From positions 52,596,183 to 52,660,182 of the forward strand of contig CM065377.1 of the NCBI GenBank assembly GCA_033060915.1: DNA of 64,000 nt, written 5' to 3'. Of this stretch, positions 1 to 11,300 are shown piece by piece. Numbering within the stretch: the stretch's first letter is position 1; each line of letters opens with the position of its first letter. A program made the position numbers and the translations under genes. Under the pieces are notes generated by a model. That model had not been told where the DNA came from. It saw only the letters and a program-made list of their open reading frames with translations, and did no database searches. This DNA comes from Euryodendron excelsum. Taxonomy: Eukaryota; Streptophyta; Magnoliopsida; Ericales; Pentaphylacaceae.

Positions 1-120
1 ATAAGACCCAACAAGTTTATGTGAGAGGAGTAAGGTTACGTGATGTTTCGCGAGTACTAAATAATATCAGATTAGGGAAAATGATAAAAAAAACTAAAAG
101 CTCAACTTGAAAAAGGATAC

Positions 121-783
121 ACAAGAAAGGCAACATCCATTTGCAGTGTCTGCGGCAGTATGACCAACGCATGTTATCGCACACAAGATGATTCCAAGGC
201 CAAGAAAAGCATGAATAAACCTGCAATTTTTCCAAAGTAAATTGAATCACTGACTATCAAAACTAAAACAAATCATTGTTAACATCAAAGAAGAGGCATA
301 GTTTGCACCAAGTGAACTGTCTAAGCAGTGATTTCGATACCTATTTTGGTTCTCGAAAAACAAAAAAAAAAAGAACTACTGATGATACAGAAAACTCGCT
401 TGGCAAACTGTTTCCGCAGACTGTTTTGGAAAAAGTTTTTCCAAAACAGCCCATTTGTAGGAATAGCTTTAAATTGTTTTCTGAATTCTCGATGACCCAT
501 CGAAATGGCTTTATATCGAAGAAGTTTTTTCATTTGAGAAAAATTAAAAGCAGAAAGAAAACTTCAAAAACACTTTAATGAAAAAAAAGCTTAATTACCA
601 TGGAAGAGAGAAGTTGGGATCATCAGAGGATGAACCTTCCATGTCCCTTTGCCAAACTCTAATCATCCACACACTGTATATAATCATCGAAATCCCGACG
701 ACTCCTATGGCCAAGTTCACCAGTTTCAGAGATAATTGCAGGCAACTCTTCCCGGTTTTCGCTGTTGGAACAAACCAAGCCAT
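121..783 (-). CDS. Tetraspanin (TET18/19/20 or TOM2A-like), 5' part; continues beyond the left edge
   Basis: Membrane-organising four-pass protein, of which only the N-terminal half is inside the window. Exon 1 is 783-599 and starts at the ATG at 783-781. Exon 2 is 220-121. The donor G|GTAATT at 598 and the acceptor TTGCAG|GTTTATT keep frame (185 + 100 nt). Residues 13-45 are a first transmembrane helix with the plant tetraspanin look ([20 protein letters not shown]). Exon 2 opens with [20 protein letters not shown], the second helix, followed by a Cys-rich stretch NGCCLSC, where the CC pair fits a tetraspanin loop. The exon 2 donor is read as TCTTGT|GTATCC at 120. The 378-bp intron (221-598) is AT-rich with many AAAAC/GTTTT runs and no recognised gene. 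The family call is strong. The exact paralogue (TET18-20 or TOM2A group) is inferred from the N-terminus only. Confidence 0.85.
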
Positions 784-808
784 TGATAAACACTCAAAAC
801 AGGTTCTG

Positions 809-868
809 AATATTACAAATGAACTTGGTGCAGCTTGAGTTCTTAATATTACAAATGAACTTGGTGCA
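809..868. repeat. 36-bp tandem duplication in the tetraspanin 5' leader or promoter
   Basis: The 24-bp core beginning AATATTACAAATGAACTTGG occurs at 809-832 and again at 845-868, period 36. It lies 26-85 bp upstream of the tetraspanin ATG (read on the minus strand), so it is probably in the 5' UTR or core promoter. Confidence 0.85.
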
Positions 869-2320
869 TTAATCAAGTATGAAGAAGATGAAATTTATAC
901 ATGAGTTTGATAGCTTAAGTAGTAAGAAAATCAGCAGCCAAGTTTCTTCAAGAAGCTGTATGAAAACTTTGGAGCCAATATATTTGAAATATCAAGAAAA
1001 AATGATTGATAAGATGAGGGTGAAAGGTGGGAAATTTCCTAGAAACTGTCCTCTGTTTGTTTTTTTTGCTCATTGGGTTGGGACATTTCCAAGTGAACAC
1101 TTCTGCCTGTTTGTCTGCAAGTTTCAACAAATCATATAGGGTAAGTAAGATGATGTTAGCCAAGGATTTGCTTGGATTGGGTCTGAAGGTTTCTATTTAG
1201 AGTTTAATTTTGATCATCCAACAGTGTAAAGTTTATTTATGCAAGCGAGAATGGAAGGACACCAAAATGCGACATTTCATGTGTCGTGTATGATAGTTTA
1301 AGCACACGAGCACGACACCAAAATGCAAGATGTAAGTCTTAATTTTTTATGTTATACTGAAGCTCTTATAGCAGTTTGGTGCCCTACAAGTTGATTGAAA
1401 TTAAACTATTTTATTAATATACTAAGTTTCTTAGTAAAATCTGTGAAAATGGAGAGAAGAGCACAAAGTGATAAAATAGGCTAGGGCTCCATTTGGATGA
1501 ATGGGCTTGACATCCACGGATTTGAGTTCTAAGTTTGTAAATACATGTGAGAGTTAATTAATAGAGCTAGAATAAATGCCTAAGCGGAAATATTTTAATT
1601 CATTCTTATTAAGCTCGAATCCTTGTTATAGGAGGTTTAAAATGACTATTTTCACCTTATCGTTTGAAATCCATCCAACCATGACATTGTACTCGAATCC
1701 ATATATCTTTTTAAAAACCCGTGCATCTGTTTGTTACTATCTAAACTATATGTTATCCAATATAAATCGCAAATCCCTTTCATTTTTGAAGCCATGAAAC
1801 AAACGCAACCTAGAGGTTTGATTCCAACAACTCTTAAAAAGGGACAAGAAATGCTAGAAATTTGAAATGGCATTTCCTCAAACTTCCAATTGAACAACAA
1901 AACCTTTGGACTAGTTGCTCAGCTCCCATTGCAATATTCTTTTAACTAAATCTATCACAAGGACACATGCTTCCCTCACAAAGAAAAACCATTAAAATTT
2001 ATCAATGAAAGAGACGAACATTAGTTGCAATGAAGTATAATTTGTTATTTCATATAATCATCAGCAATTTGAACAGCCAAAAATCAAACACTGAAAAAAT
2101 CCAGACCCATATAGCATTTTATCATGAGCCTTGATTTACGAACTTTCGCTAGATCGAATTGGTCAAAATCATATGAACTTGAAAATGTGTGCCTTACATT
2201 TCTATTTCTTTTCTTTTTCATTTTTTCCCATTCATTCCTAGTATTTTACATCCTCTAGTGAAAAAAGGTGAAGCTTTCTCCAAGTACTCAATATCCCCTC
2301 TTGCAGATTCCATATAGAAT
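869..2320. other. Intergenic region between tetraspanin and TFB2
   Basis: No coding exon recognised. It holds the tetraspanin upstream region, a short pair of ACACCAAAATGC/GACACCAAAATGC repeats near 1258 and 1314, the TIR-bearing repeat at 1481-1813 and the 3' flank of TFB2. The rest is plain AT-rich sequence. Confidence 0.6.
1481..1813. mobile_element. Small TIR element (MITE-like), about 330 bp
   Basis: The left end reads CTAGGGCTCCATTTGGATGA. The reverse complement of the right end reads CTAGGTTGCGTTTGTTTCAT, so the ends are imperfect inverted repeats of the GGxxCxTTTG type seen in several other elements of this window. CTA or CTAG flanks both ends and could be the target duplication. There is no coding capacity. 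The boundaries are by eye. Confidence 0.5.
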
Positions 2321-5300
2321 CTATTGCTTTTGACTACGCAGAAATTCTCGCATGTGCATGATTATTTCTGCCTTCACTACCAGTCGCATCTTTTTCGAGT
2401 CTTCCCATAACAAGCCTCTGTATTCTCGTGCAAAGTCGCAGGCAGCCTCAAAAACGTCCTACAAGATAAGGAAACAAACCCATAAGATCATCTAAAGTTC
2501 AAAGAAATATATATATATATATATTAATACAATTGTAGTGGAGATGAGCTCGATTTTTACCTTAGAAGGGAACTCATCATAAAGATGAGCTGGTGTCATC
2601 TCAACCCTATTCATATCTGATTCCCATAACCTAATCTGTCACAGGAAATTGCATTTCAGAGCATTGTAAACAGATTAAGAGGTAAATCAGTAGGCACTTG
2701 TTATCATTTGAAAACAAGATATATGCCTACAAGAATTTGCTGATTGACAAAAATAGCATAACCAACATTTTGATTGAGAGAGAACATATACTAAATATTG
2801 AATCTAAATAGGAGCAGCAATATATAGGTTTGTTAATGTATTTGAATACTGAGAAAAATGAAAACCTGATCAGTGACATTTTCTGGTACAGAGGGTACTC
2901 TCTCTGCAACTCGAGGATGTGCATTCTGCTGAAGAAAAGAAATTATCTGCAAATCCAAAGGTCCAAATTTCAAAGAAGCAAATTATATTCTGGATAGAAG
3001 AAACACAGAATATTACTTTCTTTTTGCCCCAGCAGGTAACAACAAACTTATTGGATAGAGTTACCTAAGAACCGCTCCATTATATACTTCCAGTTCTACA
3101 CCTTGTGAGAACAAAGAAAATCTATAACAACTTATCCAAACAAAGACGTGAAAATTGTATACATATATGTGGTGGAATACACAGAGCAGAAATTGGTATA
3201 CAAGTAGCCATATCCACATTTTACATGGAAGTAGTAAAGATTGTCTTCTATACCATCTAAGTCATTCACATACCTGAAGGTGTTTCAAAGAGAACAAGAC
3301 TTTCACACCACTAATGTCTATAGAATTCATTAGCTGAAGTCACCAATATTGTTGCCCACTTTGAACAAACTTAAAGCATGATTCTTCATCTTTAACATTG
3401 CATTAGAACATAATTGTGAGAAAACAACAAGAAATAACAAATTTCCAACTTTATAAGCATGACTTATGGTTCACAGATTTCTTGAAAAATCTATCACTTT
3501 GATGGCACAACATCAACAGAAGGCAAGTGAATTCAATATTAATAACAAATAAATAGAAGTACCAACCAAGCTCAAGCTCTTTTAATGAAAAACAAAAGCA
3601 AAGGACCGAGCTTGCTCATTTCATTAACTATTAGTATGTTACTATAAGGAAAAAGATGAAACAACTTCTTAAAAGGTCTCGAAAGATAACATTAAGTAAC
3701 AGACAACTAGGAATTGATACTTGCCTGCTCTGCCATAATGCCATTTTCAAATGCATTATACAAGCTTTCTTTTGTAATTGCAGCAACAATAAGATTTGGA
3801 AGCTGATATTCTACCCTGCATTTCAGCACAAAAATTGATATCTTCATCGATGAATGACAATAGACAAATATAAGAATATCATACAGACTACTACAAACTA
3901 TGAGCCATGACTTCCTAATGCTAAGCTGGTAATGGTAATAATTATTTTCGGATATCCAATGATCTAGGAGAATAAATATATCTAAAGAAAAGTCTCTAAT
4001 CTCCAACAATATCTTTGTTTTAAGTCATGTTTCGGAGTTTGACTGAAGACTTTGGAGTGACAAAGTGTCTTTCCACTGTCTGCTAAGATGCTCCTGTCTT
4101 TGGTCGACACCATTTTCTGGAACAGAACCTGTTTTTCTCAAAGATTAGAGAACCATTTGTTACTATTAGAATATTTGTCCTTTAGTTTTCTTCTTGTTCT
4201 TGGCAATATCACCCATTCCAATACGAGTTTAAATAGATCAACAGGTAATTTTGAGCAAACAAACACTAAAACTCTGTACGGCATACCAATTTCAAATAGT
4301 TCTGTCTCCTTTTCAATATTTGCTTTGGATTTGAGGATTCTGAATAATACTTCAACATTTGCTTAGGACTTTGACCAGACTAGGTGGCCTCACAACTGTC
4401 AAATGTAGTCTAGCATGCAAGGAGAAAAGTTTGAGGATTGAGTCTTGTGACTCTCCCCTAAGCATGTACTGTGGGTAGGCTTTTTCAATTGTGGAAAGGA
4501 CTTCATTCTCAATTTTCTTGATATATCTCTTCTTCCTTTATCACTTACGAGAGTATTTACCATGACTGACAAAAATGATTCAATAAGTTCAATAAGAAAC
4601 ATCATGACATTTAATAGCCAGCCATTGCATCCAGAATCATAGTTGTCTCACCATAAAAGAAGCCTTATTTTAAAACAGAGCATCAAATTACTTATCAAGC
4701 ATATTTCTGGAATACCTTGTGAAGAGGCGCAAAATTTCACAATGTAGTTTAGATGATGAGTATGCATACACCCTAAAGTTTGTTTCCACGACAACAAATC
4801 CCTGGTGTACAAAAAAGAAATAAAAAAAAATAGTTAGAGGATTTCACTATTTAATCTGTCCACGAGTTTTTCTGTGTTTCTCTTTTTTTTAAAATGAGAA
4901 AAGGTAGAAAAATATGCTTCTACAAGCTGAACAGTGGAAAGAGCACAGTATTCAAAGTCACAACTGCAGGTCTGTAGTAGAGTCAGTAAGTTGTCTTCTC
5001 TAGGTTAAAAAAATAAAATAAAAAAAGCACCATTTCAACAGAGAAATGGAAGCACTAGTAGCTCTCATCTTGGCAATTTCAGAGGAAAACAAATAACTCC
5101 AAATCTCCAACTACTGCAAACTACTGAACCAATTAATTTGGAGCCGTTTGAAACAATGCAGCCAATCCATTATATGTCAAAATTCCAAATGGCGAGGTAA
5201 CAGAATAATTTGCCCAATATATCTTCCATGCTGTAATACATTATGCTGCCTCTGGCAATTCCATTTGTTTTGCACAAATGGGGCATATATTTTTGTCCAC

Positions 5301-8300
5301 CTAGCGCCAAAAAATTGCAAAATGGAATATAGAAATCTAATTATAATGAAATGAAAACTTGAAGCCATGGTATGGATAGACAACATAATGAAATTAAAGA
5401 TATCAGAAGAGGCATTTTACGGACCAAAGAATGAACGTAGCTCACTTTTCTTTTCTTTTCTTTTTTTTCCTCTTTTCATTTATACAAGCAAGATAGCAAT
5501 TTCTTGCAACAGCTAGAACATCATGTTGGGGTTTGCAAACCCACAAGGAAAATGTCAAAGCTAAAGCCAATTAAACAGACAGTTGGCTGCTAGCTAACAA
5601 GTACCTAATCCCCTGAAAAGTAAACCAAAGTGGAAACTCCTCTTTTAGATAGCAAATCAGCAACAAGACCTCTTTAATTCTAGACCACTGAACATTGATA
5701 AGTTCAAGAGTAAATGATTATTATGCCCCACATCCTACATTCCAACATGAAAGTTGAGGACCATAAAAGAATGTTCCCATAACAGCCTCTCCAAGTTGAA
5801 CTCAACCCTTAAAAGTTCTCTCAGTATAGTTTTAAATATTTGGTTTCACATCCAAATGTCAGTATTATCATATATACAATAGGGAACCTTTTAACCACAG
5901 TTAGTCTACCACATCATTCTCATGCATGCTTTGTTATCCTAAAAATTTAAATCACAAAGAAGATACCTGTTTCCGTGATGATGAATCTGATAAGCTAATT
6001 GACAGATTGGTAGCTAACTTAGTAGGAATAAACCAACTCTCTTTCCTACCCTGGACAGACAAAAGCAGACAAGGACTTGTAGAGAAGATATAGTAAAACT
6101 ATAATCGTAAAAAAGAAAATTAAAATGCCCCATATTATAAAAGAACCAGAGGCTGGGATTCACCTGCTGGAGCTTGACCAATCCCAAGTCCACAAGGTCC
6201 TTTATCACATTTCTCTGGATATCAGTCAATGTGTTCATATTATATGCCTACATATGAAGGAGACGATTGAACGCCAGAGTTAAAGGTGGAATCAATAGAC
6301 AAACTGCCTTGTAAAGTTACTTTTGGACACTAAAAAGAAAAATAGAAAATCTGTTGCAGAAAGGTATCCATCAAATAGAGGACTAATTTCAGTAGGGGAA
6401 GGATTATAACCGAACAAAGTGTCAGAAGAGTTTGACATGAGAAGAATCCTTCAATACTGCAAGCACTCCAGCCAGGAAACAGATACACATAAATTAAGTG
6501 AATGTAATACCTCGCCTGTGACATGGAAACTAAGCTCCAGCAGAAATGAAATCAAATCAGCAGAATCCACACCTCGCTCCTTCACCACATTGAGGAAGTC
6601 AAAATTGTTGGTTAATATCGGGCATTAGATTAATAATTAAAGCTATCAAAGTAAATCTATGACAAAGGGCAAGTTCCTATTATTCAATAAGATAACCATT
6701 TTTTCACTGTTAGATGAAGTTAAAAATTGAAAAACATTATTGTCTCTTATAGTTTTTTATTACCATTATTATTATTACTATTATTATGGCTATTTTATTA
6801 TTGTTTTATAATTGTTGTTGTTGTTGTTGTTGTTGTCGTTGTTGTTGTTATAAAAATTTATAGAAGGAATCAAGGAAAAGTATAATGGGAATATGGCACA
6901 TGATCTGATTTCAGGAAATCTGATCCAACTTCTTTTCAACACTCTAGATAAATCATCTTCAGACTTTCCAAAACATAACAAACTTGTCAGATACCTCAGA
7001 ATTTGTGATATATTCCCTGATGATGTACCAAAGTTGTGCATTTGTATCCATCAGCTGTAAATTACAGAGATCAGTATAGTTTCTAGTAAGACATTTCACA
7101 AGGTGTAATCAGCAAGTGACTAATTTAATGCATACCAAGAATTGGAAACCACCCTCAGTTAATTTTGGAGCTTCTTTGTCTCTGTGAAAAACCCATATAT
7201 CTGTGAGATACTGCATCCTCATTCTCCAATTAGAAAATGGAAAGGTAAAATTTCTAACACATTTGAGAGTGGAAAGGACCTTTGACTCAGAAGGCCTCGC
7301 TGGAATATTTTCATCATAGAAGAGCTGAAGTTTGTGGTCCTTTCAGCTTGGGCAGAGCTTATAAGGTGCAGCAAGAAGCACTGGTGCATCACAATTGGAA
7401 GTCATGAGAAGAGTGGCCAAACTATCAAGAAACCTCACAATGATTGACACATGACTAGTTATTGAAACCAAGTACATCATCTCATGACAGATATAGTTAT
7501 GGTTAGTAGGAAACTTACCACCCTATCTAAAACATCCATGCACTAATGAGACACAACAGAAACACAGAGATGAAGTTCACACCTCCCATTGTTCAGCAGC
7601 ATAGGCCTCTAAATCCTCCAAGCTTGGGAGCCTCACTGTGATATTAGAAGGCATTGGTTCCCTTGGTAAAACTCCACTGCAGTACCCAATTTAAAGGTCA
7701 TCCATACATGCTGAGTAAAACATCTTGAACACTGGAACAACATGAATATTACTAACAGTAGGATCATGGTTTTAGGTTTGTTTATGCTGTAGATCATGTG
7801 TAGACTAAAGAACTCAGAACCAGGCTTAGTTGTTCGAATCCCAACTTGGTAAGCAATTTAGTTTCATAATTGTGTACATACATAGAAGTCCTTAACTTAA
7901 GCAGTGAAATACAGTTGAAAAGAGTACTAGGCCACCTACATTAATAAGCTACATCCAATGAACGCACTATAGGTTACCAATGAACTTGAGGAAGCAGATA
8001 CTATTAAAAATAATAATAAAAAATGATCTTCAAGTTGGCTAGTGATGGGAGAAGGGTGAGACTCTGGTTTGTCAATTGGTGTGCTCATAGAGCTTTGACG
8101 GAGGTATTGCCAGACCTCTTTGAGTTAGCTAGTGACAAAAAAGCAATGGTGGACAATTGTTTTTCCTCAACCTCAGCAGAGGTGGTAAGGTCTCCACAAT
8201 TCGAAAGGAATCTTCATGACTGGGAGGGGGGTTTTATGACGACCCTCTTTGGGTTGTTATATGATACCTCAGTTTGGGGGGGAAGGAGAAGATGTGCTAG

Positions 8301-11300
8301 TATGGAGGCCTCTAAGATAGGCATGTTCCCTATTTGGTCCTTCTGTAGAGTTCTGAGTGGACAAAGTACCATGGAAAGGAATTTGGAAGACCAAGACTTG
8401 TCCTAAAGTGGCTTTTTTTTAGTGGAAGACATCGACCCTCTTTGGGAGGTTGTATGATACCTCAGTTGGGGGGGAAGGGGAAGATGTGCTAGTATGGAGG
8501 CCTCTAAGATAGGCATGTTCCCTATTTGGTCCTTCTGTAGAGTTTTGAGTGGACAAAGGGAGGCCTCCCTACCATGGAAAGGGATTTGGAAGATCAAGAC
8601 TCCTCCTAAAGCAGCTTTTTTTAGTGGAAGACATTTTTAGAGGCCTCACTATTGACAACTTAAGGAAGAGGAGAAAGCACATTTTGAATTGGGGCTACAT
8701 GTGTAAGTCCAATAGTGAGTCAGCGAATCAACTCCTTCTCGATTGTCCCGTGGCTTGAAAGGTCATGCCTACTACAGTGGCAGCTCTGATGGCATCTTGG
8801 GGGTGGGAGGCAAGTTTGAATTGTTGTGCTGTTATGCATCTTGTGGTGCAATTGGAAAGAAAGAAACCGCAGAGATTGTGATAGGGATCAAAGTTCATAG
8901 TTTCAATCGAACTATTCTTTCGTTGACTTTGTAGGTGATTGGTATATGCTTGTAGCTATACAGGCCGAGCTTTTTGCATGCAATGGTTGTATAGGATGGT
9001 GCCCCTAGCCCTCACCGGCATTCTCTAATTGGTAGATATATAATTACATATAGCTCTTTTACTTATCAAAAAAAAAAATTATTGTCGACTGATTTAGGCC
9101 AGAAACAACTTTAAAAGACCAAAATGGAACAGTTGGTCTCCAACCCCTTACAGTAACTAATTACAATACCGCAAGTCCGGTCAATTTGAAACAAAAACAC
9201 CCACCCCCACACCAAAAAAAACTCCCCCAACCCAGCAGAAGGGAAAAAAGCAGTTATACTTCTGTAATGGCAACAAAGCAAGAAACACAACAAGTACAGC
9301 AAACTTATAGAATGATGACAACAATAAACATCAATCTAATGCTTACCCGTGTACTATATGTTTTTGAAGGTTAATCTGAAACGTTGGGTTTAATCTATAA
9401 GTGGTTTCCTTTTTCCTGTCAATACAATACAAAGAATTTCAGCATATAGTCAAATAGTAGTGGTTGGATTCAAAAAAGAAAATTCCAATAAGGTGAACAC
9501 AAAAAATTAGAATAATAGTACTATTAGAAGAGTATGTTCTTCAAGTGTCCATACTTAGTGAACTCTGAATAAATAATACATGGAAATAATTAAACAAAAA
9601 AAACCCAAATGACTTGACTTCAAGTAATTATATTTGTTGAAGTAGTTTTAAGTGTTGTAAATTCCGTGTGGAAGTGCTTTTGATACCAAAATTTTAAATT
9701 TTTCCTTATGTACAAATGACTATACTTATTTTCACGTAGAAGCAAAAATTATATTTCTAACAGTAGAATTGAAAAGGCGCAAAATTTGTCTGTTTTAAGT
9801 TTAAGAAAGAGTCACCTAACTAGAAGTGGACCTTAAGAGTTGGAGTAAGAAAAAGTTCAAATGGTGGTATGTTGTCAATGTTGATGGAGAAATGCCTCAA
9901 GATTTTTGTCAAGCACACAGGTCGACAAAGGAAGTGATGAGGATATGGTTTGGAAGGACCGCCAATAATCCTCTTCAACCAAACCCTCCTTCAAGGAAAC
10001 ATTGCAGAAAGAACAAGAGAAACTCTCTTTCTACACAGACTCGGATGAAGATATCTATTCCCTCAGATTGCCCTTGGCCCAGAGTTTTTGTTTCACTAGA
10101 GGAGATGAAGAGTCCTTGGGCCCCTTGTAGATGAGCTCTCATTGTTAAGCTGTTAGGACGATCTGTGGGCAATAATCTTCTTAGACAACAGATGGAACAA
10201 GTACGGAAGTTGCAAGGTAAGTTTGAAGATGTGGAACTGGGTGAAGACTATTATTTAGTCCTTCCAAACCATCCCCTCTAGGACGATATGGTTTGGAAGG
10301 ACAACCAATAATCCTCTTCAGTCAAACCCTCCTTCAAGGAAACATTGCAGAAAGAACAAGAGAAACTCTCTTTCTACACAGACTCGGATGAAGATATCTA
10401 TTCCCTCAGATTGCCCTTGGCCCAGAGTTTTTGTTTCACTAGAGGAGATGAAGAGTCTTTGGGCCCCTTGTAGATGAGCTCTCATTGTTAAGCTGTTAGG
10501 ACGATCTGTGGGCAATAATCTTCTTAGACAACAGATGGAACAAGTACGGAAGTTGCAAGGTAAGTTTGAAGATGTGGAATTGGGTGAAGACTATTATTTA
10601 GTCCAGACACAAGAAAATTACTTTCGTGTTATCCTAGATGGACTCTAGATCATATTGAGGCATTACCTCTCACTTCGCAAAGGGACTCATTGGTTTAGGC
10701 CCTCCAAAGTCAGTCTTCCATCCACTTTGGTATGGGTTTGGTTCCCAGATGTTCCCATTAAAATTTTCAACCAGGAGATACGAATGCATCTAAGTAAATT
10801 GGAAGTCAAGCTATCAAAGGCTGACCAACCTGGAATCCTCGCGTCGTAAATTTGCTCACGCATGTCGAGGTGAACTTGCAGGATAGCCTGGTCTGCAAAA
10901 TAGGCCTAAATGTCAAATGTTTACTTGTGGAATACGAGGGACTGCATGCTATTTGCTTTTATTGTGGGATGTATGCCCATAAAACTAAGAACAGTCCTAG
11001 TCACCATCAAACACCGCTGGAAGTTGTAGCGGTAGTAGTTTCAGCCATGGAAAGCACTAATGGAATGGACCACAATTTGGAATCAAATAATTCAAAATAC
11101 CAAGGTCAACCCAAATTCGACCATTGGATGTTAGCTAAAACTAGAAATCAACAAGGGCCCAGACAAACACGAAGCACTAATGGGTTTTCACTGTACCAGG
11201 GCCACAAACCAAATGGTGGTTTAAGGTCTACACCTGTGGACCCGAGAGTCAATCTGCTATGCTATAATAACCAAGGCACTTTGGTACGAGCCCATGACCA

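Noticed and set aside
9975..10515. Two near-identical 65-aa minus-strand ORFs
   Set aside because: They are produced by the 343-bp tandem duplication in the LINE, on the non-coding strand; not a duplicated gene.
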